A stretch of DNA of 64,000 nucleotides from Tyto alba (lineage: Eukaryota > Chordata > Aves > Strigiformes > Tytonidae), in contig NW_024881301.1 in the NCBI RefSeq assembly GCF_018691265.1, forward strand, positions 11,359,752 through 11,423,751, given 5' to 3'. Each line of letters starts with the position of its first letter. Positions within the stretch are counted from its first letter, which is position 1. The translations under genes and the position numbers were made by a program. The notes beneath the pieces are model-generated. The model searched no databases, had not been told where the DNA came from, and saw only the letters and a list, made by a program, of their open reading frames with translations. Of the stretch, positions 10,459-24,670 are shown piece after piece.

Positions 10459-13400
10459 GCACGTGAATCAGGCTTCTGCTCAGGTTGTTTAGTACTGTAT
10501 TACGGAAAGTGAGAAGGCTGAAGTGACTGTGTCTGGTGCTCAGAAAGTTGATTCTGGCTTTGGTTTAGAGGATTATTTAATTCCTTCCCCATTCACCCTC
10601 CAAGTCAGGACTAGTCCTTGACTTTCTGTGAAATTGCAGTTGTTGCTTTGTACACCCCCATACACACAATGGGAGATTGCATCGTTAAAGACTTAGTCTA
10701 AATAAGAAAATTCCTTTGGGTTGCAGGAAACTAAGCATTGTCTTAATTAATGCAGTCATTTGTATGTTTACTTCCCTGCTCTGTAAGAATGCATGTATTT
10801 GCACAGTTCAAAAATAGCAGTTTGGGCAATTTTATTGTTTTAAAAAATCTGACCTTTCTTCTAAATGTACATGTCTGGGTTTTGCAATTTTCTCCAAAAA
10901 AAAGTGGTATGAAAGTTCATACTGTAAAAAGTTGAAGAAAGTAGGAAATGTTATTCTGTGGCTTGACTGAAAAAATGAGAACTAAAGTCTGAGGAAACAG
11001 TAGATGTCATTATCCCCAGGAATTAAGTCTGTGTCTTCTCATAATAAAAATAAATATATTTACTTCATATTGTTTATTTATAGCCAGATAGCTATTTTGT
11101 TTCAATGCCATTATTTAGGTTAGCTGCATCTTCCTGTTCTTTGTGTATTTCCCTGGCTGTCTCATAAAGATAACTCCTTTGTTCTGTTAAACTGTTGTTT
11201 GAGAGCAGTACCAAAATACACAATTTCATGTTAAGAAAAGAAACACAGTCTGGGCTTTTAGACGCAGTGAGAATGGCATTTGCTACTCAAAACAGAGAGC
11301 AGTGGTTTGGCATTGCGTTACTGGGGAGCATGTCATTTCTTCCCCAAGGAAGAATGCTAAACTCAATCTCCCTTTGAGTCTGTGAGCAACGGAAATTTGG
11401 TGGTTTGCTATTATTCTTGTAGGTGTGCTAATTGTTTTAAAATGCTCTTGAAACAAGCTCAGCTTGTATTAGGGTTTAAATCACATACATATCACGTAGG
11501 AAAAGCAGAAGTGCAAACTGAAGTTCCTGAAAGAAAAAAAGAAAAGAGGACCCTGGCATTTTGATGAGGAACATATTTTGGAAGCTCCTGCCATGAGGCA
11601 AAACCATGTGTCTCTCCGTATGTCTGTGTGTCCATAAGATTTTGGTGCTGTCTCCCCTTTCTTGTCTTTAACTTCCTGCAGCTGTCTAATAGCAATAGCC
11701 AAATTCTGCCATATGGGCAGTCAGCAACCGTCTGAATTTCCAAAGCCTGTTCAAGAGAGGGATTTTAGTAACCCAGCATGCAGTCCTCTGGAATGCAGAA
11801 TCCATGAAGGCAAGTGCACTGAGCATTTTAGCAAATGGTAAAATAGGCTCTGGCTTAATCCCTACTTCATCTTCTAAGAACTCTTTCCTGGACTGCATTT
11901 TCTGTATAGTTTCTTCTGCCGCCATCCTAATGCAAGAAGCTTTACTATAGACTCTGTCTGGTGTTCCTTGATCCCTAGGGCAGCCACCCACACTACAGCA
12001 TTCTAACTTTCTGACTCTCCAAGAGAACGATTGGAAAAAACATGTAACAAGCAAAGGTCTTGTCTATTTTTTGTTTGATAACAAAAGCAGTTGGGACCCA
12101 GAGTCTGACTTTCCTCTGAATTCAGTGGGTTTAGTTAGGTGTAGCTCTAATGAAGTCCATACTTCTGATATATATATGTGAGAACAGGATCAGTCCTGGA
12201 TATTAGCCCTCAATTTGATAAACTGATGACCAGTTCTCTCTCAGCTTAGGAAACAAGATCTTTCATTTTCTTCCCTCTTCCCAAAACTTTTCTCTTCCTT
12301 TGGGGGGATGCTCCCTTTATATCAGAACAGCTCTACTCACCAGAGCCAGGCTTGGATGTGTCTCCTAGCTATGTTTTCTCTTGCAAACACTTTCACTTTG
12401 GGAACCTTCTAAGCAGAGATTTCTCACATTCTCACAGAAAGTGGAAGCTAATGCAGTCTCCATCAGCATTAAACTGCTCTGCTTCTCACTATTTAAAAAG
12501 ATAAAAAAGGAAAGATTTAAGTAGTCATCATGAACCTCTTAACTAATAAGTAATCTTAAACACTCTTGCTAATCCAAGTACACCACTGAGAAGCCCATGG
12601 ATGCCAATGTTTACACTAATAAAATAACTTAGATGCATCAGACCATTTGGAGTCACATCTACAAGTCTTGAAGGGCCAATCAGGCAGGCATCCGGCGCGC
12701 ATGTCTAAAACGTACACCAGCAGCATTAACATCAGCATGAAGTATAACAATTACAAGGATTTTCTTTCGTAAACCTAGTGGGAGAAGACTCATACAACCC
12801 TCCAGTTAATAACCCCTAACAAATAATACATCTGGTGGGTTGTAAGTGGGACAGGAGAAGATGTGCTTTAGCTGCTTCAAATGGAAGATACATCAGTGTG
12901 CAATGAAGGATAGCAAATTCATAGGTGTAGTGAAGGGAAGAGCAGGATGAAAGCGTGACTACATAGTGATGCCATCACCAACCCCTAATTGAGAATTATA
13001 GCTTCTAAATTTACTGTTGGATTACATTAATAAAAAGTTTAAGAGGAGGGTCCACAAATTCCAGCCATTCTCTGGAACAAGAGACCATCAGGGGGACTAA
13101 AGATAGCTATACTTAAATATCTCCTCCTCAGGTATCCTTATAATTAATTTTTATATTTCTCCTTTTGTTCCATCTTGCAGACTTTACTTTACCAGCTCCA
13201 CACATGAGGTGATCCCTGAAAACTGCACTGTTGTGTTTACTAGAGGTCCAGGAGAATTTTCCAGCCAAATCTTCCTTCTAATTCCATTAATGCAAACAAC
13301 AAGTTCATTTTCCATTTTTCTCATGGGGCATTCGGGTCCCTTCACTTTACTTGTCATTTGCTTTGCATGATTGCAATTGTTGATAGCATTTATATTATTC

Positions 13401-14144
13401 ATATCTTTTTTTACTTACTGCTTTTGAGAACAAGGTGTTGGAGACATCTGTTTTCTCTACTTGGCAGCTAGACTAACTCTATGGCATATGAGTATAGTGG
13501 GGAAGGTTCCTGTGCTTATGGCATCCCCCTCTCTACTTTTTAATCTTATTTATTACAACTCAGTTGTCACAAGTACCAGTACCAAACGACCCAGAATATC
13601 ACACTATCCCTTTCAATACAGATACTGTCTCAGTGCAAAGGTGAAAATGCTGATTTATGTTAAGTAATGGACTTTTCCATCCTCATTTCAGAGAATTAAG
13701 AACTTTGTAGTTGTGCACAAATACTGATCCTGGATTATACAGAGGAAAAGAGGGACCATGGCCATACATCTTCCTAACAACTCCTTTTTATCCTGATAGG
13801 AGAATCTAGGAGGGGTTATTCCTGTGTTCAGAGGAAACAGGCATGACCTCTGTGCCAAATGGCCAGTGAGCTCTCTAAGGTAATTATGCAATTAAGGGAG
13901 TACAAAGCATTCCTAAGTGAGTCATGCTCAAGCTTTCCTAGACTCAAGTATGAGAGTTAGTGAGCTCCTCAGTCCATTTGTTACCAGCACATGTACCAGC
14001 AAAGAACTCAACCTGCACTGCAAATCACAGATATTCCCACTGCAATGAGTGGTTTACGCTTACATGTGCATGAGATAAGAATCAGAGGAAAGAAAAAGCA
14101 CATTCGCAGGCTTCGTCCCTGCAGAATGTGTATGGAGCAGCTTT

Positions 14145-14172
14145 TAAAGGGCACATCTTGATGTGCCCTTTA
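14145..14172. repeat. Perfect 13-bp inverted repeat, 2-nt loop
   Basis: The arm taaagggcacatc at 14145-14157 is followed by TT and then its exact reverse complement at 14160-14172. As DNA this is a near-palindrome able to form a cruciform. As RNA the very short loop would force opening of the innermost pairs. It is not AT-only, unlike the other palindromes in the window. No precursor-like extension of the stem is seen, so I do not call a microRNA. Confidence 0.9.
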
Positions 14173-17100
14173 CATGGAATAAACATCTTTATAATCAATA
14201 CTCATGCAAAGATCAGCACATATACTATCAAACCTAGGACCACTACATAGGTAAAGGACAAAGTGGATTTCAGCACCGCTGAACAATGTAACCAAGACCC
14301 CTTCTTTCCTTCTTTCCTAGCCAAGGGCAGGACTGGCACTTCAGTTGTTTCAGGGAAATGCCTTTCCAATCTCTTAATGTTCAGCATATCTCCCTACTAC
14401 TAATGTCAGGGGGTGACTTTCGGACAGGCATCACTAAATTATAGAGTCAAAAAAGAACAGGAAAAATTTTTGAAGTTTTGATGTTGCCTTGAATTTCCTG
14501 CTGGTAGCTTCCAGAATCCAGGCTCTCCAAGTCTAAGACTTGCATATTTGGGGACAATAGTAAAGTCACTACACTGCACAAGCATGGCACCAGATCCTTT
14601 TGCAATATTCTTCCCCTCTTGCAAGCCCCAAGATACTATAGAGATATGTCATGGTGAGATAAAGTGTCCTGAAATAACGACTGAAATAAAATTGGAAGAG
14701 GAGCCCATACACACTAAAATTTGGCTTGTTTTTATCCCAACAGAAGCAGATTTTAACACACTGAAGTATAGTCTGTATGCCCTGAGGCTGGGTGATCTGG
14801 GTTTCATTTCTGTCAGCACTGATTGAGCAGCTCCCCTGCTCAGTTGTATACAAGTGATGTCAAGAATGTCTTCCAAGTGATGCAGGGTAAACAACCTTAA
14901 CTATTTGGGATGTTTATCTCACTCTATCATAAACTTCCCCAGAACACAAAAATAAAAAGCTGGCTCCTATCCCCCAGTAAATCTAGAATTGACTTGGGCT
15001 TCTTGCAGTAACTGGGGCTCAAAACCCATGAAATTAAAATTTTAAAATGTACTTCTAAAATGTGATAAAAGAAAACTCCACAAAACAGTAGTCTAGGAAA
15101 AGACTGTATTGACACAGGTTGGGAAAAAAATACGTTTCGTGGAAAAAACGCCTTTTATGACTTCTAGCAGCTTTCTAAAATATTATTTTTGAAGTATATT
15201 TTTTTATAGATGCTGAAAGTGATAATTCTTAATAACACACTTACCAGGAGGATGCATATAAATAAGTCAGACAATAGTAGACACGCTTTTCCTGTAGGTT
15301 TTAGAAATACCTACAGAACGTCCTTTGGGAGCCTCACTAAGGAATGTAGTATTTATAGCCAGTTCCTCATGTTATGGTTGAAACTAGAGTTGACTTCTCT
15401 GGTTTCTTTTTAGTCTGGTGCTCCTGCTGCTCTCCCTGGTACCTCCATATGTAGAGCTGATGGAAAACATCTGGCACTGTCCCTTTGATCATTTTGTTTG
15501 GTTGAGCATTTAGCCAGCTGCCCCATTCATTTTTAACTAAGTCACTTATCTGTGATTACACAAGGATTGGAGCTGCCCACAAAAAAACCCCTAAGACCTG
15601 AGAGCCCTGTATGCCCTACACAGACACCTTCAGATTTTATCTGGCAGACTGACAGCACTGGCATAACAAACTGCCAGGAATCGAGAACCATAAAGTGTTA
15701 TTTTTGCACAGGAGATCAAAATAATTCAGTGTAAATGTGTGGAAAATGTGCAGTGGTGGGAACTGCAAGACACAACTATGGAATACAAGTAAAAGTCCTA
15801 GATAGAACAGTATCTGAAAAGCATCTGGTTAGCACTGTACAAATATAGAATCACATCCTGAAATAGTGCAGAGTATCCATAGCAAACAATCAAGGTAACA
15901 TCCTGGATTTCAGCTAACCATACTCGTAGCAGCCACTTGGCCCACCGCAGTGCTTTGCTCCCACTGGCCAGGTGGCACAGCAGAGTGAGGTTAGCAGGCA
16001 GCAATTCTGACATCAGGGTGGGACGTGCTCTGTGCAGCCCTCCTGTACCACCGTGGTGGGTCCATTAAAAGAGCACAGGAGGGAAATTGGGAGAAGAGAG
16101 TCCAGAGTCACGTCCCAAACTGGTGACTGAAGCCAGGCACCCTCTCTAGCATTTCGGCTCCTTTGTCTGTCTCCCTCTTTTTGTCTTGGTAGAAACAGTC
16201 CCCATCGTGGTCTTCCAAGTCCTATTGTATGCACCAGGGACTAGGAAGAGGGAGACAAAAAGAGAATGCAAGCTGGTGGGAGGAAAAGGGGAACAAAAGA
16301 GGACAGGAGAAGAATCATCTTCACATGTAAAAGACCTGATTCTCCTCCTTGTGTTCAAATAAGAGGAGTTGGAGTGAGAAATGTCTCCCAAAGGATATTG
16401 TGTGGTACGGCCATTTACAGCTGATTCCCAAGTCCCACTTGACACATGTGGCAATGAGTTTTGGAAAGCATTTAAGTGATGATTCTGAAGTCAAAAGCTG
16501 AAATTATTTAAAAGACAAGTTGTTTGAAAAAGTGCCCCTATTACCCTGAAGGACATTTTTAGCAGAGGTCAGCAGAAGTGCTTGAGTTGGCATCTCTTGT
16601 AATTAATGCAAGGGAAAGAATGATGCTCTATGAGGGATCCCTTGTCTCTGCAATTCATTTTTTCCCCTGCCTGTATCTGTTAACTTTCCAGACACTGCCA
16701 GAGTCTCTGAGGAGAGTGGAACAAACACTGGAGCAGGGAGCCTTTTATCAGCTTGTTCGTTTGAAGACAGTTGTGTTTTCTTATTTAGGATGCTATGTGT
16801 AATACTCAGCTACTGTAAGCCTGTGGGATTTTCAGATGTGCAAAATCATCCAGTTTAGCATGGACCTATGCTGGGTGTTTAGACAGAAGGCCGAACAAAG
16901 GAGAAACAGAAATCTCCTACTAAGTGATGCCATTATTGAATTTCCAGCTGAGGATTATACAAGCCTTTTATAGCATCTCTTTGTGCAGAAGTTGCTCTGA
17001 GCATATAATGAGCAAAATAATGACCATAAGTCTCTTTGTGGAGGGTAGAAGAGCCCTTCCAGTGCAGAGAGATAGAGGGGAGTATATATTGAAAACCTAT

Positions 17101-18646
17101 ATCTGATGTAGAAGTCCAGCTGTGTTGACATAATTTACCAGCTGAAAGACAAGTAAAGCAGGAGACAAGATGGGTAATTGTGTTTTAAACATCTGTGTGT
17201 GAAACCTCAGGACATCAGACATCAGGTCACTCTCACAGTTTGCTATCAGAGATGGAAGAAGCTATAGAGCTGTAAGTCCTAATATTTTACTACAGCTAAT
17301 CAGAAGAATACTAGCTTCCCAATGGACGGATTTAGGCAGGGAATAACAAATTTATGCACTGCCTGAATTTGACTCACGGAGTAGTATGTTTGTCACTGAC
17401 TATGCCCCTGCAGACACCAGAGTCTGCAGTTACCCAGACCTTGGGTTAGTCCAGGAAAACTCTAGGCTCAGAGATGGAGAACCTCGTCCCCATCAGTTGC
17501 TCTTTCTCTGGCTAATAGAATCTCAGAACAAAATATCATCTAAGCTTATTTTCCGGCCCAGTGATGATCATACTTAGCGGTCACAAGGGAATCTAAAAAT
17601 GAGAATGTCAGATCCTTTTTAAGGTTAACATTAGTACGAGAGCAAGAACTGGATAGTTGCAGCATTCAATCCAACATTAAATGCCCTGTCTTTTTAAAAT
17701 TCTAGTCTAATAAACGAACAATAATAAATCCTGCAGTGGAACATCAAATGGGATATGAGCCTTGCTTATACACATGGACTGAGAAAATGGATACTTAGGT
17801 GTAGTAATGGAGGTTTTACCTCTGATTTCAGTGGAAATGGGATCAGGCCGTCAGAACTCAGACCTCTTTGTCAATAACTTTACTTACAGAGCATGATTAT
17901 GCTATATCTTGCTTCAGCTCAGGCTGACATCTTATTTAATAGGATTCTTTCAGAAAAAGACAACAGTATGAAGTTCTAGATAATTAAAACATAATGGTGA
18001 CTAGGCCTGTCTTCCTTTTGCAATACTGCCCTCCATTATTCAAATATTTTGTAAACTCAAGTTGTAAATATTTGTCCAGAGGTATCAGAGAGGAATTTAA
18101 AATCTTTGCTGTAGTTACAGGTGAAACATGGAAGAGGGAAGCCTAGGGCATTCTCTGAAGATGTTTTGCAGGCTTGGCTGTCCTTGGCCAGTTCTGGGCC
18201 AGATGGTGCCCATATCATTCATGTGCAAGGAAGTGAAAGGAAACAGCAAGCTTATCCTGATGAACAGAGACAAGGGAAGCCTTTGTACTCAGGCTGGAGC
18301 AGGATTTCACACTGAAAGTGTTCACTTTTGGAGAGAGGGTGGGCAGAAGGAAGCAGGAACAGCTGGCCAAGCACAGGAGAGGTATTTTAAATTTGTGCGA
18401 GTCTTTAGTCTCCTGCTGAAGCAGTTGTGTCCGCCCTGTGTAAGGTCCTTCTTCCATCTCCCACTCAGAGGATGCATTTCTCCATAATCCCCAGTGATCT
18501 GCTGCAATACTTTGATGTTGCCTTGCTTACTTGCTTTCTTCCCTTCTTCTCTTTTTCAATTAACAAAAACAATTAATCCATGAGAATTTAAGGATAACGT
18601 TACCAGAAATGTGAGGTTTCTGGAAGTATTAACTTATTCTTTTTTA

Positions 18647-18676
18647 CGTGTGTGTGTGTGTGAGTGTGTGTGTGTA
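18647..18676. repeat. (TG)n dinucleotide microsatellite
   Basis: This is an alternating TG tract of about 30 bp with one A interruption. It is probably length-polymorphic and could adopt Z-DNA. Confidence 0.9.
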
Positions 18677-19571
18677 CAATATGTACAAGTCCATAGATGG
18701 ATCATGAAGCTTAAGGTTACCCATACAACATTGGCAATTTACAGAGTATATGGCAAACATTAGAATTACTTATCCCACAAGTCAATTATTAACTGGAATC
18801 TTCTTCAAGCGTATTTCTTCAAGCCATCTGTTGCCTCTGACAAAGAGTGGCAGTTAAACAAACAAAGGAACTTACTATGTCAATTTTTTAAAAGTCTTCT
18901 TCAACGTACAGGACCTCCATGTTCTGTATTTAGGAAGCACACTACAGATTTTTGGGAGAGACATTGATTCTGCAGCTGTTTTGTGTGGTCATGCATTTCA
19001 TTCTTAATGGACTCCATCTCTTAAGGCTTTTTTTAACTACTGCATTTTTTTATAAGGTATATCTAACCCAGGCCTGAAGTTGATTGTGCCACACTCAGCA
19101 ATGCAGTAAGACCATGAAAACCAAACCAGCTTACTTCAGTCTACATCGAACACAAGTAAATCTGCAGTTAATTACATTATGTGCCATGCAAAAATGAGTC
19201 ACTGTAGTTTTAAGTAATTGCCCATTTATATGGGGAGTTTATTGTCATAGAATGTCCTTGGAGGCTCATTTTCTCTTTTCAGTTTCAAACGTGTCATATG
19301 ATATTCATATTGGTAATGAGGATGTCTATAATTAACACTGTTAGCGCTATCAAGAATTCTGAAAGATACAGTAAGTTGCAATTTTCATCATTAACCTTCT
19401 CCTACTTATATGGAGACTTACTGAAGCAAGGAGGTATACTGTTTTTTTTATTTAATTCAGTCTTTTTTTTTTCTCTCAGGCACAGGCCACTGAAATACAT
19501 GTACTATCGGTATTTAAGGCCCAGTTGTGATGCCTGCATTTTGACACCTACTGAAAATCTGTATGACAGGC

Positions 19572-19585
19572 AAAAAAAAAAAAAA
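19572..19585. repeat. Poly-A tract of 14 bases
   Basis: This is a run of 14 A followed by further A-rich sequence (caaaaaacaaataaa). It could be an old retroposon tail on the plus strand, but the preceding sequence is not recognised. Confidence 0.85.
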
Positions 19586-19737
19586 CAAAAAACAAATAAA
19601 GTAATTAAAACAATTTTTAAAAATTCAGCCTGACACTACAAGGTTTAACAACAAGGTAATAAATCCATGGCTTTAGCGAATATCATGATTACCACGTAAC
19701 GATAACAACACAGGAATTCAGGATATCTTTTTATGGA

Positions 19738-19920
19738 GTGGCCGCATGCAATTCCAGCCCCCCTTTGCCTGTGTCCAGGAGCCGTGTGGTGATGTTAGCA
19801 CAGCATTTTGCCCAAGCCACTGAGCAGGCGCAGCGCAGCACTACCACAGCTATAGAGCCTCTGGCCCCGGGGGAGCCTGAGTCCAGCTCACTGACATGGT
19901 TGTAGGTGGAAACTTGAAGG
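19738..19920. other. GC- and CpG-richer patch inside intron 1
   Basis: About 180 bp stands out from the surrounding AT-rich intron by higher GC content and a cluster of CpG sites, including ggcgcagcgcagc and ccccggggg. It could be a regulatory element or an old inserted sequence. It has no recognised coding potential and no splice-bounded open frame. Confidence 0.4.
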
Positions 19921-22900
19921 CTGGAATGCAAAGTGTTTAGACTAATGCTTCAGGACTGATAAGGAAAAAAAAAAGGTACGTTTTTTTCTTAACAGGCCAC
20001 TCTGCTGATTAATAGGTTAGGCTGGCTATTTTCAGATCTAGGTGCGTAAAGTAAATACGTATAAAGTTATACTGCATTTTTCTCAAATATTTTGTAGTCT
20101 GGAGGGGGAGCTTTACCCAACTTGAACTGTAACAGAATATCTCACTCATTTGGGCAAAACAGATTCCTATCAGAGCAAAACACATGAGAAATGAGAGTTG
20201 CTTGTGATATTCAGAAAAACTTATTGACAATACTATAAAGGTATTTGTCATCTGAACCCCTGGACACTCCAGCAGGAGAGTCAAGAGTACAGCAGGGATC
20301 CAGAACTAGGCTGATAAATATATTTAAAGAAGATTTTAAATTATGAGTAGGTTAGAGTTTTTTGCCCTGATTTAGAGAAATCCATGTGAAGAGTGGAGTT
20401 CTGATTTTCCTAATGTATAGAGCCTAAAATATCTTTTATTTCTTAGACAATAAATAGGCCAGCCAGCATCTGAATATCCATTAGAATTTCTTTTCTAATT
20501 AAAGCTCATCAGCTGGATCAGGAATATGACGATCTTCAGAGGCTGAATTGAGACATATTCAAACACCGTAAGTAAGGTTCATAACCTTCATTCTTGACCT
20601 GCCAGTTCAGCCTTTGGTTTCTGCATCGTTTCATGGCATTGATCCAGGGCTTCAGTTATGCTGAAAAAGACACTGACCACGGCATAAGTGGCTGGGAAAA
20701 CATCATTCAGCAGTTAGCTGGGTATGTCTGCTGAAAGTATGTCTGCAATTCTGTGAAGGAGATGATGTTACCAAGAACAGATTTGTTTCTGAGACTGCCT
20801 TGAACCCAGCCAGCTGTAGTTAAACCCTCAAAGGCTGACAAAGTGCATTCTTAATTATATCAGTGGAATAGACAGCTAGATTATGTTACCTCCTTTGAGA
20901 CTATTGGTGATGAGTTTCCATCATTGGGGTATATTTTATATTTCATCCAAACCAAAGGGGACCTCAGGCTGTGCAACAATAGAAATGAACCAAACACTGA
21001 AATGATATGCATCTCTGGGTCTATCCTAAAGACCTCAGGTAGCTGCATCCCATGAATTCACTGGATATAGCAATAGCGATAACATTTGATAGGAAATCTT
21101 TGAAGACTTGGAACAAATTTAAACTTACTATTGGATTCATCTTTGAAATTAAGTAAAGCAGTTTCTATCAGGTAACAGAAACATCCAGGAAAATAATAGA
21201 TAGTGGTAAGAGGTTTTTCTAATATCTTTACAGAAAATATGTATTTATGGCCTTGGCCTTCTTCACAGGGTCTTGCAACATTCACTGACATCAATATACT
21301 TAAGGAACTGGTATAGTTGAAGATAATAAGCTCAGTATTTATTTTTCTGTTTTTTTCTGTGATCTATATTTGGTTAAAAACTTAAGTTAATATCACTTTT
21401 CCATCATTTTTGACAACCTAAAAAAATTAATAATGCCCTATAATGTGATTACAGCAGACTGAATTTAGCATCTGAAGATCACTTGAAAGGGATGAGTGGG
21501 TCTCAGGGATAAACAATGAACAACACACATGTATGGTGAGATGAGTGACATATTCTTACAGAAGGGGAAGAAATTTCTTAATCTTCAATGTCAATTTTAC
21601 ATTTGATGAAAAGAATTTGCACGCTTTGCAAAACTGCTGCTGTGCATTTTATGTTTGGGAGATGTAGGGAAAAATCCTGTTTGCTTAAGCTAACATTTCT
21701 GCCACCACTGACATTTCTCACATCTAAAACATGCTACCTAAAGCCAGAGAGACTGTACAGTGTTCTGCACACTCCACCTGGAAAATCTTGTTGAGAATTA
21801 CACAGTGTGATGGTCCGATGAGATAAGTCATGTCTGTAGACATGTTTGGAATAATTGTTGAACTGTGGAGGTTGTAGAAAGCTGAATCTTTGGATTACAA
21901 ATGTGATTGATATCTCACAATGTTTAAAGTCAGATCCAAAACTCCTTTGGGCAGCAGTAGGCTTTGGGTTTGTCTCTAAAGATCTAGATGTTCCTGCAAC
22001 CAACTCTATATCCTTGATAGACATTGCAGCGCTTCTTTCTGGCCTTTTATGTTAGTCACTCCATTAAAAACTCTTAAATTCCTCACAGGGATGAATCAAT
22101 TATTGAATTTTGCTGTAATTACATTTCTACTGAGTCCACTTTGTGCATTTATTGGACTCTGATAAAAAACAAACCTAGCCAAAAGCTACTGAACTATACA
22201 AGAAAGATAATTGAGTGGGGCAATTCTTCCAAGTTCAATAGGCTATTTTTCCTATTAAATTCATCATGGTCGCTTTTTTTGGATTGCACTCAGAGAAATA
22301 TACTTACGAATGGAAATATTATCACAAGCTAGCACTGGACCCCAAAATCCAAACACAACAGTGAAGCAACACAGACTTTCCTTCCTATTCTGATTGCATC
22401 ACTGGAACCACTGCCTAATACAGGGATTTTGTTTGAAAAAACTTCCTTCTGTATTTTTTACAGTGCTATGTGTCTGCATTCCTGTTCATTTGTATGCTTG
22501 ATTAGCTGAAATCAAATACAATGATGCAGATCTCCAAGCAGCTATAAAAACTCAAAGTGAGCAATACTAACAGCAAAAAAAATATTCTACATTGCGGTCT
22601 TCATGGGAATTACTGTGAAGAAAGTAAAACAGCTGATGCAAAATCATATATGTGTTTTTCCTTCATGTTATTTTGCATTATGTAACTGCTCAAAAGTTTG
22701 CTCTTTAGCAGACTTCAAATATTCATGTGGACAGGTAACAAAGGACGTACTGTTTGTGTCTCTGCCTCATGCACAGCTATCCTTTGGCCGGCAGCTGGAA
22801 ACAAGTGGCTAGATTTTAAGAAATTCTGTAAGTATCAAGCTGTGGCATTTTCCCCTCTACCTGTAATATTGTCTATGCTTTTGATATTACTTTTGACTTT

Positions 22901-24653
22901 TGATAAGTTGCTCTTTTGTAATTTTGTAATAAGTCCTATAGATCTTGAGAACAGGGAAGGTGTTTTAGTCTTTTCAGTTGATGTTGTGCCTTCTAAGGAT
23001 GAATTATTAAATTGATTTTGATCATAGTATCAATTTAAATGAATACGAATACAGTTTTTAGGTGCCTAAGAAGACTGGTGGAGATTCATGTCATCCTACC
23101 CATATTTTCAGAATGTGTAGCTTATGTAAAGATTAAAAAAAATAATACAACAACCAAGCAGAAACCTAATGAAGTAATCTTCTAATAATTAAAAAAAAAT
23201 ATAAAATAACTCAAGAAGAAAAATAAATTTTAAGAATAAAATGGTAATTAGTTAAGGAAATAGGAAGCACATAAGTAAGAAAGAAAACATATAAAATCCT
23301 CTTTCATGACAACCATGCCTTCATGTGAATGCTTTTGTTACACAGATGAGGGGTTTTTTCTGCATTTGTCTTGTCATCAGACAAAACTTGTCTAGTGAGT
23401 CTCTGAAAATGAGACTTGTTTGACAGCATTGGAAGAGATTGTTGAGTACATGCACTCTTTCATTACTAAGTCATGAAGTGAAGGATAGACTAAAACCATG
23501 ATGAAAGTAGATGAAAAATCATGTAAAATTCTTTAGTTGAAGCTTATTTTAAATTAATCTTGACTCTAACATTTACTTTTGATGTGATGTTTTATTAGCA
23601 TGATTATTAGCTGATTTAGTCATGCACTTGTTGAAATTAAAGCTGTTGAAAAGTTTTGTAATTGCATTATGTGGAAAAGAAAGTTTGTGACCAGAACTTT
23701 AAACACTGATTGTTGAAATCAAAATAGTTAGTCAGAAGTCTAAACAGGTAACTGAAACACACGGATATCACTAGGCATTTCAACAAAGAAAGCATAAGAA
23801 AATACACATTCATACCAGATATCATGGGAGAACTTTTTTGAAAGGTCAAGTCTGTACATTTCTTTGATGCAACCCTTAAAATGCTTAAGGACAAATTATT
23901 TATTACACCTTATTTGAGTTCTGACTATTATCCTATACAATATGTAAATAGGAAAGTCCTGCTTCCCTGGAAATTATGATAAGAGAGTAGCTTCTCAGTT
24001 AGATGTGACCTCATGCTATGATCCAATGTTTCCCTAATGAAAATTAATTTCGTTTATTTTGCATGAAAAAATGAAGCAGATAATATCTTGAGTAGAAATT
24101 CTTGACTTACACACTTCTACTGTCTCCACCATAGAAAGTTTTTGGATTTGCTTTATTTCTAAGCACTTTGAACACCTTTTGATGGATGGGCTGGTGTCAA
24201 CCCTAACAACAAGATAAATAATGAGAGCAACTCTGTGGCTTGTTCAACTTGCTGTAGTTGCCTAATTTTCATTGAACACCACCTTTATCATAAAGCTATT
24301 GTTAGTGGCACATGCCCTGTGTTTCCTGCAGTGTTCGCTGGGACTGATTTACACATTATTGTTCATATTTTGTTTCATATAGAAATATTCTACATATAAT
24401 TGTTGAACTGTATTTTTGCCCCAGATGGACACCTGGGGGAATTAATTGTGTTGTCCAGTTGCTCATGAAGGACAGACTCAGGCAACTTCTAAGCTTGGGT
24501 AGGGGATGTGCCAGGGGATACTTTGGGGTCCTCCTGACCCATCTCCTAACTCAGTTCATTGCCTCAAAGTGTTACAGTGAGGCCAGAAAACTTTCCCTGT
24601 CAGTTTACAGAACTGTAGTTCTGCCTATGGCCATAATTGACAGAAAGTGTAGG

Positions 24654-24670
24654 AAAAAAAAAAAAAAAAA
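24654..24670. repeat. Poly-A tract of 17 bases
   Basis: This is a run of 17 A flanked by a short 'tagg' on both sides. That is too short to be a reliable target-site duplication. The upstream 200 bp matches no gene or repeat I recognise. Confidence 0.85.

Noticed and set aside
11686..12054. 122-codon minus-strand open frame in intron 1
   Set aside because: Composition is unremarkable, no domain or motif is recognised, and no promoter or splice sites support it. It is consistent with chance in 64 kb.
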